Shown here: one piece after another, positions 1 through 12,200 of the stretch | Layout: each line of letters begins with the position of its first letter | Numbering within the stretch: position 1 is the stretch's first letter | Assembly: GCA_031761405.1 (NCBI GenBank) | Contig: JASEVX010000003.1 | Location: 110,685,543-110,749,542, forward strand | Length of the DNA stretch: 64,000 nucleotides | Source: Serripes groenlandicus | Taxonomy: Eukaryota; Mollusca; Bivalvia; Cardiida; Cardiidae | Direction of reading: 5' to 3' | The notes under the pieces: model-generated | Database searches by the model: none | What the model was told of the DNA's origin: nothing | Seen by the model: only the letters and a program-made list of their open reading frames with translations | Position numbers and translations under genes: made by a program

Positions 1-1139
1 AACGATCACGATCAGAGTACATGTAGGCGTGTCATTTCGGTTTAATTGGAATTAGATTCGACCTCAATTTTCACGGCAAAGGGTTACAAGAATTATGGAA
101 CTTTTCTGTGGTGTTACATGTTCCTTCTGTTACAGGAGCGTCAAGGTTGCCGGGTTTTATTAAAAACCCATAATTCTCAGACCTCGATAGAATAACCAGG
201 GGATAAAACATGAGAACCAGACCATGATAATAGTAGATACGCCCAACATATTTTAACTCTCTACAAGACGTTTTATGCAATAATATAGTACCCTTCAGCT
301 ATCAGAATTTTACTTCTCTTTGAAGTAAAGATGTATGTTTTCGATTAGAATGTAAACCATATTTCCATATTTCCATGCTTGGTGGGCTGGGAACATGTCA
401 CAATTTTAACGAAATGACCATATTTACATACTTGTCGTAATATATATTTGTTTAACTGCAAAATATTTTTCAAAATCTAAATGTTTGGGCACCATTTGTA
501 CTATGTAATTTTGTATACAATGTCATAGACGATTTTAGTAAAAAGAAAGAGTGTTACGGCAACACATTCGAATCTAAATTGTAAAATATGTGATTGGCTG
601 GTTTATTCTCGAAAAGCATGTGAGACAATTTCTTTGTGAATGAATCTAAATTTTAATGCCTGTGTTTGGGGAGTTAAAATCATTTGTTTGCACAAATGGG
701 ATCGATTTACGGACGTTGGAGTATCTGAAAGAATTCTTTGTAAGTCATGCAACTTAACTGCTAAACAATCTATTTCTGGTATTTAAAACCAAGGAATGAC
801 AAAATCGGCATGCTGCTGTGCCAAATTATTTAATACATCGAACAGCCCTAATATTGAGAGCCATCCGAAGAATTCGAGAACGGAAAATCAATGCTTGATT
901 GCGGTTGGGTAATACCAAATAAGTTGGAAGAAATGGCCTTCCTCTTAGTTTAAAGGGATATGGTTACGATTGATGCATCTGTGTCATTGTATTTTAATGC
1001 AAAAATGGACCGACACTGATTAAACGTACACCGAGCAACTAGTCTGTGGAATTCGTATCGGCGACAAGTGACAGTGAAAGTAAATGAGTCCCATTCGAAT
1101 TGTCATAATTTTCAAAACAGTAGAAGAAAAATTGTCATT
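1..1139. other. Non-coding AT-rich stretch
   Basis: No reading frame with splice-site support and no repeat family recognised elsewhere in the window. The open frames are short and have no recognisable content. I see nothing definite here. Confidence 0.5.
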
Positions 1140-1375
1140 GTAAAAGGAACAAATATTACAGTGAACTTGTCATTACTCGACCATGTGATAACTCGAACAT
1201 GTGATAACTCGAATAAAGCGTTTAACTCGAACTAATTCCTTGAACGAATCTGTCTTTAGAAATCAGCAAAGCTGACAACCCCTTTATGAGCTAATAAATT
1301 CAGTGATCGCTCGAATACGCCGTTAACTCGAAGTACTTTACGGGTCTCTTTCGACTTCGAGTTATCGCGAGTCCG
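1140..1375. repeat. Short run of 'ataactcgaa'-type motifs
   Basis: The motif 'gataactcgaa' and variants recur several times, ending in 'gttatcgcgagtccgcagta'. That end resembles the unit of the 24-bp array at 2750-3050. This looks like a diverged edge of the same satellite-bearing region, interrupted by the SINE that follows. Confidence 0.45.
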
Positions 1376-1695
1376 CAGTATAATAGTGTATAGCACCTTG
1401 GTGGTGTAGTGGTAGAGCGTGGGCCACAGTATAATAGTGTAGAGCACCTTGGTAGTGTAGTGGTAGAGCGTGGGCCACGGGTGCCGGAGGTCACGGGTTC
1501 GATCCCCGGCCGGTTCATACCAAATACTTTATAAATGGTAGTAATGGCTGCTCTCCTTATCGCTCAAGGTTAGCGTTACTACTGACTGGATGATGTCAGG
1601 ATAATTGGACCAGTAGTACTGGTAACTTACCCAGGAAACGCCGTGATATAACTGAAAATCTTTTGAAAGCGAAATAAAACACCAAACAATCAAAC
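1376..1695 (+). mobile_element. SINE-B, tRNA-headed, with duplicated head
   Basis: The head has an A-box-like stretch (ggtagtgtagtggtagagcg) and a B-box-like stretch (cgggttcgatccccgg). The body contains the 'ccaggaaacgccgtgatat' motif and the tail ends 'aaaacaccaaacaatcaaac'. The first 51 bases occur twice in tandem (1376-1426 and 1427-1477), so the A-box is duplicated. Diverged relatives lie at about 25355 and 27005. Confidence 0.75.
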
Positions 1696-2002
1696 CACAA
1701 TATAAAGGGCATCATCCTTTGGGATATGTGTTGGCTGCTTTTCATTTAATCGAACCTGTTCGAACGATCTCATTCAGCATATTTATCAACGTGTGAAGTA
1801 TACACAGGGGACGTATTTTATATATCCTTCTGTTATCTTTACACCCTCTCATGGGTGCAGTCATTAGATACACTTGTTTCATAAAAACGCTAGAATAAAC
1901 CGGTTTAATGAATGCGGTTCTTTGAACGATCGTGATGATATCCGAGCCATAAAGATATTATGACAGATTTGTTCCAAACTGACATTTATAAGATGGGAAA
2001 GC

Positions 2003-2572
2003 TATCACATGTTCAGTTGAAATGTGGTACAGTGAATCTAGATAACTCGAAGTAGAAATGGACCCATACACAACTTCGAGTTTCGAGTCATCGACATGTT
2101 AGAGTAATCACTCTATTATCACATGTTCAGTTGAAATGTGGTACAGTGAATCTAGATAACCCGAAGTAGAAATGGACCCATACACAACTTTGAGTTTCGA
2201 GTCGTCGACATGTTAGAGTAATCACTCTATTATCACATGTTCAGTTGAAATGTGGTACAGTGAATCTAGATAACTCGAAGTAGAAATGGACCCATACACA
2301 ACTTCGAGTTTCGAGTCGTCGACATGTTAGAGTAATCACTCTATTATCACATGTTCAGTTGAAATGTGGTACAGTGAATCTAAATAACTCGACGTAGAAA
2401 TGGACCCATACACAACTTCGAGTTTCGAGTCGTCGACATGTTAGAGTAATCACTCTATTATCACATGTTCAGTTGAAATGTGGTACAGTGAATCTAAATA
2501 ACTCGAAGTTGAAATGGACCAATACACAATTTCGAGTTTCGAGTTATCGACATGTTCGAGTAATCATTATAT
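2003..2572. repeat. 114-bp tandem satellite, five units
   Basis: The string 'cacatgttcagttgaaatg' recurs at 2006, 2120, 2234, 2348 and 2462, exactly 114 bp apart, with only a few substitutions between units. Each unit contains 'gataactcgaag' and an inverted 'cttcgagtttcgagt', so single strands could fold. The near-identity of the units suggests recent amplification. Confidence 0.95.
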
Positions 2573-2749
2573 CTATCCGGTATGTGTTGTTAGCTTCGTA
2601 ATTTCAATACACTTAATTGTTTAAGACGAAGGAAAAGTAGTCAATAATAAAACCATAATCTGAAAAACAGCGCAGCAACAGTTCTGATTGCTCGTAAAAG
2701 GACAGATCCGTACCAGGAATGGGTTTGAGTTAAACGATATATCTCATGT
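2573..2749. other. Spacer between two satellites
   Basis: Unique-looking AT-rich sequence between the 114-bp and 24-bp arrays. I see nothing definite in it. Confidence 0.4.
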
Positions 2750-3050
2750 TTGGGTTATAGCGAGTTCACAGTACTGAGTTATAGCGAGTTCACAGTACTG
2801 AGTTATAGCGAGTTCACAGTACTGAGTTATAGCGAGTTCACAGTACTGAGTTATAGCGAGTTCACAGTACTGAGTTATAGCGAGTTTACAGTACTGAGTT
2901 ATAGCGAGTTCACAGTACTGAGTTATAGCGAGTTCACAGTACTGAGTTATAGCGAGTTCACAGTACTGAGTTATAGCGAGTTCACAGTACTGATTTATAG
3001 CGAGTTCACAGAACTGAGTTATAGTACTGAGTTATAGCGAGTCCACAGTT
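2750..3050. repeat. 24-bp tandem array, about 12 units
   Basis: A 24-bp unit reading 'gagttatagcgagttcacag' plus 'tact' is repeated head to tail with few changes. One frame stays open and would read YSEFTVLS repeatedly, but nothing suggests translation: there is no flanking coding context, and openness follows from a period divisible by three. The last units decay. Confidence 0.95.
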
Positions 3051-3267
3051 CTTTGTTTTACACTGTATAATGTATAGGCTATTACAACTAGTGTTTCATT
3101 GACCGAGGTCTGTTTTATTTAAGCATTGTAAGTATAGTGGTTTGTACGTCACCCTCTGGGTTTGGAAGATTCAGATATATAGTTTTTACTCTTTCTCATT
3201 TGTTGTCAATACAGACTATGTATTTATATAATATATCATTATAATATCATCTTAAAAGTTGTATACA

Positions 3268-3535
3268 AGGGCTGTCAATCCAGGGGTTGTGAGTTCGAAC
3301 CCCCGCTCGGCAAACGTTCTTTCCGACGTTTGACACATGTAATTGTGACAAGCGTCATTCGTCTTCCACCAATGAGCTATCAGTCTATGTGGAAAAGCTA
3401 CCAGTTACTTGGCAAGCACGATGTATAAAGTACTGGTGTGAGAAAGCCAGGAAACATATGAGTAGATGAACTGGCCGCCGTTATATAACTGAAAAGTTGT
3501 TTAAAACGGCGTAAAACCCCAATCAATAATCAATC
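3268..3535 (+). mobile_element. SINE-A, 5'-truncated
   Basis: Begins inside the tRNA-like head (gctgtcaatccaggggttgt, then gagttcgaacccccgctcgg). It continues through the conserved body (gtcattcgtcttccaccaat, gagaaagccaggaaacatat, actggccgccgttatataac) and ends in the (caat)-rich tail. The A-box is missing. Fuller copies are at 18763 and 44117. Confidence 0.85.
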
Positions 3536-4262
3536 AAAGCCCTCACCTTTCACCCGTTTGGATAGCAGAACTTTCAAGTATCTATATATAGGAACCAGTA
3601 CGTTTTCGCTCATTCTACACAGCAGATAGCATGGTTAATGATTTGAAATATCAAACCGTACGTCAAGATTATATTCTGCATGAATGCTGATAAAACACAT
3701 TTGGTTCTTATAAAACTGCCAGTTTTAATTTCCGTTTACGTTCATTCTGCGGATATATATTACCGAGAAGTCACGTGCATAAATGCATGGTATCAACAAG
3801 GTATCTGGTCATAAATATTCATTCTTTGTTTGTAAATTTGCAAAACTATTGAGAAAACATTCTGCACAAGGAATATTTTCGGGAATATATTTCTTCCTGA
3901 CTACTTTACCGACATCTTGCATTATACTGGTAATTTAATGATAAGTGTATTTTAAAGAAAAGTCGGTGATTGCTTATCACGCAAAAAAAAGGTTAAGCGC
4001 CTTCAAGGTCTGTTTAAAAAACCGAATGCAGTCTCCTATCAAATGTTAAGATAAAACCTATGTGTTATGGTTATGATCGAGACCTAGACTGGAACGACTG
4101 AAGATTGGAAACAACCATAATAGTTGTTTTATAAATCTTACATTCAGAGGCTGTAAAGAAAAGTATTTATTTCTAATTCCTAATTACATCTCGAATTCGT
4201 CAGACGATAATGTGTTTGGTTGCATCTGCGGTCAGTGGAGACGCATGCGATGTAGAGGACGA
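3536..4262. other. Non-coding, nothing recognised
   Basis: AT-rich sequence without supported exons or shared repeats. Confidence 0.4.
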
Positions 4263-4313
4263 GTACCATCCTCGGTACCCAGGCTGTTCACAAATGGGTA
4301 CCGAGGATGGTAC
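4263..4313. repeat. Perfect 18-bp hairpin
   Basis: Arms 4263-4280 and 4296-4313 are exact reverse complements (gtaccatcctcggtaccc), separated by 15 nt. Each arm also contains the small palindrome ggtacc. It is not part of any repeat family seen elsewhere in the window. Confidence 0.9.
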
Positions 4314-4396
4314 AAATATGCGCCTACTTTGACGACGACGCCAAAGGTATCACAGTAGCCCGACCTTTTTACTTCGAAAACCAGACGAGCTTAAAA

Positions 4397-4432
4397 TACT
4401 AATAATACTAATAATAATAATAGTAACAATAT

Positions 4433-4466
<34 letters not shown>

Positions 4467-4505
4467 AATATTAATAATAATAATAATTAAAATAACAGTA
4501 ATACA
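4397..4505. repeat. (AAT)n microsatellite
   Basis: Imperfect run of aat/ata/taa trinucleotides with scattered interruptions. Confidence 0.95.
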
Positions 4506-4556
4506 AATACACAACAAGACATCAATACGGCTGACGAGGCTGAATTAAGAAGGCAA

Positions 4557-4768
4557 ACTCTTTCCAATGTACAACCGATCTGCAACATACCAGCACCAGA
4601 CGACTTTGAAAACATGTAGATAACATAAAGGAAACTCGTTATAAATGAAAGTGTAATTATTGGAACGAATTGAAAACATTGCGGAATAGGCGAAATTGAT
4701 CATCATATTGTCTTAACAATCATCTTCTGCAGATGCGTCTAAAAGATCTACATGTGGAAAAGTGTTGA
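4557..4768. mobile_element. Element P, diverged copy
   Basis: Matches the family consensus in outline: a left end like 'ctctttccaatgtacaac', then 'agacgactttgaaaacat' and 'gaaattgatcatcat', and a right end 'tctgcagatgcgtct...gtggaaaagtgtt'. The centre is decayed. Confidence 0.5.
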
Positions 4769-5068
4769 GCTATATCAGGGTTATTTTATTTCATACACAT
4801 ATTACTTAATTGTTGATAACTAGCCTCCTAACCGGTACAGAAACATAGACGGCTTGCATCTGTCTCTAGGACGAGTACTTCAATCGTCGAGTATGTATTG
4901 CAGTTACTGCCTTGGTATCCATGCTAGTTGGTATTAAATATTATCTGTATGTCAACAGTTGCTTGAAAGCTTCTGTCACTACTTGATTAGAAATGCGGTT
5001 CAATATCAGACAAAGATCAGACCCCCACGACAAATGCGCAGATTGATTCCGAGTCTACAAGCAGCTGA

Positions 5069-5308
5069 TTTAACACTTTCCCACATATGACAAATCTGCA
5101 GCAGACGACTTTGAAGACGTCTGTGCAAACACATATGGAAAACCACCACAAATACAAGTAAAACTAATGAATAAAGTTGACAACGTTGTGGCAAATGGAG
5201 AAATTGCTCATCATGAGCAATTTCGTCTTTTTCCACAATGTTTTCAAGAGTCGTCTGCGTTATATGCGTCAAAATGCGTCTACAAGTGGGAAAGGGTTAA
5301 GAATGTGA
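5069..5308. mobile_element. Element P (palindromic MITE-like)
   Basis: The left end 'cactttcccacatatgac' and right end 'gtgggaaagggttaag' are inverted. Subterminal 'tctgcagcagacgacttt' faces 'agtcgtctgcg'. The core 'gaaattgctcatcatgagca' is itself a palindrome. No coding capacity. About 17 copies or pieces are spread over the window in all states of decay, which fits a non-autonomous DNA element. Confidence 0.8.
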
Positions 5309-6085
5309 CCTTAAGGCACGTGTCAACGCCCTTAGCATGTTGTAGAACTCACACAGTGGCTTTAGGGCGAGTTTTTTAGTTTGACATTTATTGCGATATA
5401 ACTTGTTACGGAGATTGTTGGGAAGATTATCATTTGTATGGCAGTGTTTATAACATGGCGAAGGTATTCCTCAGTACATGCTAACTGCGTGCTTCCCTTG
5501 ATTAATCGGCGTAATGTGGAATTCTAGCTCCCTTTATCATCACCCTGAAATTTCCTTCGTATTCGTGAAATAGCGAACGATGTAGTTCAACGCCAGGTGT
5601 AACAGGATATGCAGATATTTTCTTTACTCGATGTTGTCATTGCTTTGGTTTTTACGCCGATTTCACCGTTATTTTAGTTATCTTCAAAGTCGTGTATAAC
5701 ATGATAATATATAGCTAGTGTCTTTACTTGCGAATAGCAAGATAAGGTATAAAGTTGATACAAGTGTAAATGCATAGTGATACAATATGTAGTTACAACT
5801 GCTTCGGAATTAAGCTCTGCTTTCTGATTTAATTATGTTTTGCTGCATTTACTTACTATAACAAGACACTTCCGTATTGAGATGTTATTGTGATATATAA
5901 CAATTTATTGTTGTTGAATAGGACAACATTATTATATTTCTGGCGTTTGAACACAATGAACGAACCTAATTGAATTGATACCTTATCGTTGTATTTTAAT
6001 TTGTTTCTACATTTACATTGATTGCCTTCTCCCGAAATGTGTAAATATGCCTCTGATGTGTCCATTGACTCATATTATCTTTCTA
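5309..6085. other. Non-coding, nothing recognised
   Basis: AT-rich, no supported exon and no shared repeat seen. Confidence 0.4.
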
Positions 6086-6310
6086 TTAGTTCGAACCCCG
6101 TCCAGTATTTCCGACGATAGATAAAAGTCATCGTATATATCGCTAATGGCCTAACACCAATAGGCTACTAGTAAATAATTCATTTGAGAATGTAGCCAGT
6201 TGTCTGAGAAAATGCTGTTTGTGGGACTGGTGGGAGAAGGTCAGGAAACGTTACTTCAACTGGCCGCCGTGATATAACGCATTGTCGTGGAAAAAAAGTT
6301 AAACCATCAA
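6086..6310 (+). mobile_element. SINE-A, diverged and 5'-truncated
   Basis: Retains a B-box remnant (agttcgaaccccgtccagta), the 'ttccgacgat' block and the late body 'caactggccgccgtgatata', followed by an A-rich tail. Confidence 0.65.
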
Positions 6311-6329
6311 TATTCAGGGTCGTAGCTCC

Positions 6330-6672
6330 CTTTAGGCACTGGAGGCACGTGCCTACACATTTTTCTAAAAATGCCCAAAAATGCAGCTGCGACGATACAC
6401 ATCTACGTAATGTATCGACCAGATCAGCCTGCGCTGCCGCGCAGACTGATCCGGCCGACACATTCCGTCTAAGGGGGGAGGGGGGGGGGGGGGGGGGAAT
6501 AGATAGAGTAGTGATTCCTGAAACAGAAAATCCACAGGAAGCGAAAAGTGTATATCCGGGTACGCCTGTGTGGCATGCCTAGGCTGATCCGGGTCGATAC
6601 ATTACGCAGAGTCCACAATGTTGATTTTCTCACGATACGGCCTACACATTGATTATTGCCAAGCTACCCCCT
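6330..6672. mobile_element. Element R (GC-rich hairpin MITE)
   Basis: Contains the family's inverted blocks: 'gatcagcctgcgctgccgcg' facing 'cgcagactgatccggc', then 'cctgaaacagaaaatccaca' and 'gcctaggctgatccgggtcg', ending 'gcagagtccacaatgttgat'. Its outer flanks (ggtcgtagctcc / ccaagctacccccttg) differ from those of the copies ending in the 'gagccgt' motif, so there are at least two subfamilies. A poly-G run sits inside. Confidence 0.75.
6476..6498. repeat. Poly-G run
   Basis: About 20 G with one interruption, inside an element R copy. It replaces the 'aaggggggatag' seen in a sister copy at about 17907. Confidence 0.9.
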
Positions 6673-7482
6673 TGTTATTTGCATTGACTTGTACTGACAT
6701 ACATTATATTCATCTGTTTTGTCTTTCGATTCAACCATTACAATGTGTTAATATTTATTTTTGTCCAATGATCTAAAACGCGAATAACAATTTAACGAGG
6801 AACAGTCCAGACCAATATTTGGTTGTACGTTTATGCATACCAATCTTGAATTCCTTTAATGATAAAGGTAAAAACAATATATTAAAATCGATTTAACGAT
6901 AAATGTTTCTTCGACATGAAATAAGATTTGACATAATCTAAACTTTCAAGATGCGCACTATAATCCATTCATTGATAGCCTTTGACACAGTAATCGTTTC
7001 TATCATGCTATGCTAGCTCCTTTCTCTTAGTTTACGAAATCAAGCATCATTGCGTTATCTTTCTCTACATATGTTTTAAAATTGATTTTACAAACACATA
7101 TGTGTAGTCTTATCTTGGAAATATCCAAAAAGCCTTTACACAGTGTTTGTGTTATTAAGCAAACAATAACAACAGACCAAATCATCTACACTTTTTAACA
7201 AAGATCAATTAAGAAAATTGTGAATACAAATAGAAAATTCTTTTGCACAAATGTACATTTGTCATGCAACATAAGAAGGAAAATAATACCAACTACGGGA
7301 ATTCGTAAGTAAAAAAAGTAAAGCAATTGTTGACACCCTAATTAGCTAATAAAACATGATCATAGAATGGTAATTGTTCGGTAATCGCCATCGAACGCCG
7401 TGTTTAACATAGTTTCAATTATATAACGGCGACAGTTCACTTATTCATGATCCTTGCGAAAACAAACTTGTAATAGTCTAAG
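6673..7482. other. Non-coding, nothing recognised
   Basis: AT-rich sequence without supported exons or recognisable repeats. Confidence 0.4.
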
Positions 7483-7592
7483 AGGTGTGCCTTGCCCAAA
7501 GGCCCCTCCATCATGACCACCGCGATTGGGGTCTGGGAAGCCCAGTTCCAAATCCCCGACGATAACCACTCGACCACGGCAGAAACGAAGTT
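7483..7592 (-). mobile_element. SINE-D, tRNA-Ser/Leu-like head
   Basis: Read on the minus strand, it begins 'gccgtggtcgagtggttatc', a good A-box context of the kind seen in class-II tRNAs, then 'ggggatttggaactgggctt' as B-box-like sequence. The cloverleaf is not convincing as a functional tRNA, so I call it a SINE fragment or tRNA pseudogene. Confidence 0.5.
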
Positions 7593-7693
7593 TACGTAAT
7601 CAGACAAACGTCCAGGATGTTGAGTCGACTGGCAAACAGGGACGATCGTCGTTGGTCCTAAATCTCGAAAAGTCGGGTTACGCGTGACGTGGA

Positions 7694-7913
7694 GTAAGCC
7701 TTTTCCACTTGCAGACTCATTTGCAGCAGATGACTTTTGAAAACAGTGTGGCTAAAGGAGAAATTGCTCATAATGAGCAATTTCACCTTTTTTCCACAAT
7801 ATTTTCAACTACATTTAATGATAAAACTCTCATTTGTGGAGATATTTCACATTTTTGCCAATACTTTTTCAAAGTCGTCTACTGCAGAATTGTCGTATGT
7901 GGGCAAGGGTTAA
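7694..7913. mobile_element. Element P
   Basis: Left end 'gccttttccacttgcagac'; 'gcagcagatgacttttgaaa'; palindromic core 'gaaattgctcataatgagca'; right end 'gtcgtctactgcagaattgt' and 'gtgggcaagggttaa'. Confidence 0.75.
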
Positions 7914-9243
7914 TTATATGTTCTGACTGTTGAACCAGTTGCAAAGAAAATCACAAAAGTTATGCCTGGTAAATTGAAACGTTATGAGACGCAATAGGAT
8001 ATAATAACATGTAGAATATCTGCCTGGTTTCCTAGATCCATGCCATTCAATAATTGGACAAAAGGTTGTCAATTTATTCCGCAGGGTAAGATAGGGCTGT
8101 AAACAGTTATAATTATGTTTCCCCTTCACCGGATAGATGAAAAGCCTTACTCGAAAATATGGATAAACGTTCGGTGAACTTAAATGCAAACTGATATTGA
8201 TATATCAGGTGACTGCAGTTATACACATACGCTATTGTAAATACCGCATGTTTCTTCATTAAACCAATCCCAGAACTTCATTCCTAACATATGTATATAA
8301 ACACATCTTAAAACAAATACGTATTTCTTTGGAAATGATTCATTCCGTATCACCCAAAATATCTTGTGCATGACTTCATTTCGAACAGAAGTTTATTTGT
8401 ATCCTCCAGCAACCGGCGTAATAAGATTGTTGTTTTTTATTCATGACTCGTGACGAGGGGTGAATATTTCTGACATGATTAAAGAGAGCTGGCTCAATGT
8501 TCCAAGAAATGTCGTAACCTCAAAATGCCTATCTATATCATTCGTGTGTTGAAATATCTGTCATTTAAATGTTTTATACAAGTCGGCGCTCGGCGAAAAC
8601 CGTATACATCTTAAGGGTTGATATTGTTAATACCAGATACAAATAATAGTACGTTTTAGCATTAGATACACTTTATAGGCCGATTTATATTTATAGCTTT
8701 CTCTTTACTTCTGATATATAGTCGAAGAAACGTATTTATCAAATACCATATTCTTCGATAAAATATGGTAATTATGATTACATTTTGACAAATAAAGTGT
8801 CTAATCATAATTTTTCTTATGTATAATATTTGCTACTATGTGTCATTATATTTAATTATTCATCTTTGTATCTCGTGTCTTGCTTCCGTATGGGCAGCAT
8901 TCCAATTGGTAACAAGCATGTATATATGCATGTATTTAGGTACATATGAACACACGAGTATATGAAATGATTTGTTAAAATGAAACTGTACATATGAGAC
9001 CATGTATATACCAATGTTTTGTTGAATAAAATAATAAAAGCTATAAAGACTTTATTTAAAGAGGCATCATAGTTGGGTGAACTCAGTCCTTCCCACGGGT
9101 CTCTGCATCAAACATTTACACTGCTGTATGCTATACTTACCAAATGGATCTATGACATTCTGGTGAAATTTGAATATAATTTGAAACTATACATATGGCC
9201 TTCTGTAACTGCGGAGTAATGTCTTTTATTGTATATATTTCAG
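7914..9243. other. Non-coding DNA upstream of the lectin-mucin gene
   Basis: No exon could be joined in phase to the first exon at 9244. The 5' exons (signal peptide, possibly more lectin sequence) may lie here or farther upstream. No repeat family seen. Confidence 0.35.
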
Positions 9244-12200
9244 GAGCAGGCGGAAAAGTGAAGTCCCTGAAAGTAGATGTATCACGGACTATAAAGAATC
9301 GAATTCAATTTATTTGTGAAACGGGTACTTTTATTTTATCCTTATTCATTTCCAGCAATTAATTACAGTATCAGAACGAACAGTGCATTGAATAAATCAA
9401 GCCGCGCATAATTATCTCAAAAGTACAATATCATCCTTTATTCAAAACCTAATTATATGATATTCAATTAAGTAAATGGAGTCGGTAGCTAGGCCCTGCA
9501 TTTTTGACATAGCAGAAGAGTTCTAGAATGACCGATCATGTTATGTTTTTGATGATTCCCTTACAAGTAATTTCATTTTGCTCGACTTCCTAATCCTACA
9601 TTGTCTTCCAGAACCGGGAACCTATTCCATACCGGGAGGGTCTGCCGACTCAAAGCCCAAAGCAGCGGCACAATGTAACGGTCAGGGCGAGCAATTGGCT
9701 ATGTTTGAGAAGGAGGATTACATCACAGATGCTTTTGGCGTTATGGAAAAAGACAGACCTTACTGGATTGGAAATGTCACGAAAAAAAGTAAGCTACGCC
9801 ACACGGAAATCAATCATCTGAGCGTTTAAGTTGATAGTTAATTTTACCTGCCGTGTGAAAATGAATTGATCGAGTGCTTTGAATACATAATTCGACCCAT
9901 TGCATCCGAAACATCGGCAGACACGGTACTTTCGTATATGTTTGTGAGTTCGATTTTAAAGAGAGTCCTGGCGATACCAACATACACCAATATACCTTGT
10001 ATACCTATTTCCGAGCTCAGTGGACCGAATTGGTGTATTCCAAAGTGTTCACAGCCATACCACATGTCCAGATATTTACAATGTTCGAATTATATGTTGG
10101 GGAATATGGTAACATCTGGTTAGACAGCGATGTGATACATACAGATCAAGATCTTTCCATGCAACACAGTCCGGTAGGTCGGTCGGTTTTCCCATACCGT
10201 GAGGCACTTAAACACCAAAGACATTTATTAATTAAAAAGCAGTTTGATAACAGAGAAACATGCAATAGTAGTTGCGATAAAAAGTCGAGTTTGTTTGCAG
10301 TATTAACGCATGCTAACAATCAGTGGAGACCAATCAAGCATTGATGTCTTTTTTGTCTTACCTGTAACACATACGGAAGAGCAGAACTAGCACTTTTTTG
10401 GACTTATATATCACAACTTTTCATAGGCAATATCTGTGTTTTATAAAGACGACAATATTTTGATAACATAAAATTTTATCGAAATATACTTATACCTCTA
10501 TGGCGTGAGGATATGTCTCAAATTAGCAAAGTAATTATCGGTTCATAACTTCGATCATGATTATCACAAAATGATAATGCAGGCTTGACTTACAATGATC
10601 GATGCTGTTGGAAGTCAAGCATAGCAAGATAAAGAAATGTTTTAATGATTCTGCCCGAACACATACAGGGTAATTTATATGCGTATGTATGTGCTCCTCG
10701 TCGAAATATATCGCTTTTATTACAATTGAATTTATCTAAATTTCTTCTACAGAGACCATAGCAAAGTTGTGTTTGGCAGCCACACTCAAAGGGACCAAAC
10801 TCTCATATATTTATGACACCTGTACCAAAGAGCATAGCTTTGTATGTTTACAAGGTAGGTTAGTGTTTAGGTTTGAATGGTGCCTAGCTTTGCGCGAGAT
10901 ACGTATTCCAGTTATATTTAGAAAATAGATTTGACAATTTAGTGATATATCGTATCTTATATCACGATTTGGAGTTCAGGTGTGTAGTAATTAATAACGA
11001 AGGCCAAAGGGCCTTGGTGATTAATTAAAAAACACCAGAATGACACATTGTGATATAAGATCCGATATATAACTCAAAAGTGAAATATTTTTTCCATTCT
11101 AAGACGTAATAATTAAAAGGGATACAACTGAGGGGGAAGGGTGAGGGCGGGCAGGGGTGGGTGGTGTGGTGGACCTATGTTCTGTTCTGACATAACATTG
11201 CTTCCCCTGACAAAAATAACGTTTTGGCTGTTCTATCTTTACTCGCCATTGTATTTGATTTGGCAATACTGACGGATTTGTTCTACGAAGAAAATATTTT
11301 TAAATCAGTTTTAATAACAGTCTATGAACATGTTATTCATATAACTATTTCAACACATGGTTGAATATATAACAATGAAATACAACAAATGAGACATTTA
11401 TTTTGACAACAGCTAAAAATGTCAAATCGGAGATCTGTCTTTAAGCGCGACACCACTGAGTCAGTAGATGTGTTAATGTGCGAATATAATTTGACCTATA
11501 AAAGGTTTCTATAGCAGTTTTATAAAAAAAATCATATAATGGTAAAAGTACAAATATATGATATGAAGAAGTTTAGAACAGTGGTATAAGAAGTTGTAAA
11601 TATTGTAGTAATAGAAGAAATATTATAACTTTTCGATCAATACACGAATGTTATACAGATTACTTGATATTGAGCTGTAAATAAGTTGATTGTTTGGGGC
11701 TTAACGACGTTTTCAAAAAATGTTCTGTCTTATCACGGCGGCGCAGTAAATAGGTATTTCCCCGACAGTTCTCGTCTTATCCTACTAAACCCTATGCTGT
11801 GTGTACTCAAACGTATTTTCTCAATGAGACGGTTCTTTTGAGTACCCACAATATAGAGTTTAAGGGTCAAATAAAGAGTCTAGCACAAGAAATATGGTAC
11901 TATCTAGAGCTCTGCAAAATAACATATTAGGTTATATATTCCAACGATCTTGACTTAACTATTTCAGCGCCGAATTATTTAAAGTGACTCTTCAATGTTC
12001 AAACTCGGACCACTCTATTTTCATGTTATAGGATTTTTGGAATATCTTTATAACTCACAGCCAAACAATGCAGATTTTAGGTGAGACAGCTCGTTACGAG
12101 CTGACTCACCTGAATCTGTATTGTTTGCAAAAAGCTCAATATTGCCTTTGGCACTGAAAGAGTTAAATGCAAATTCATTAATTGCATCATGCTCTTACAT

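Noticed and set aside
2750..3037. 95-codon open frame of YSEFTVLS repeats
   Set aside because: Openness follows from a 24-bp period divisible by three; no splice or coding context.
9866..10344. Possible middle exon of the lectin domain
   Set aside because: Open frames exist here, including a CNSSCDKKSSLFAVL stretch, but no acceptor/donor pair gives a phase-1 to phase-1 exon with convincing lectin content.
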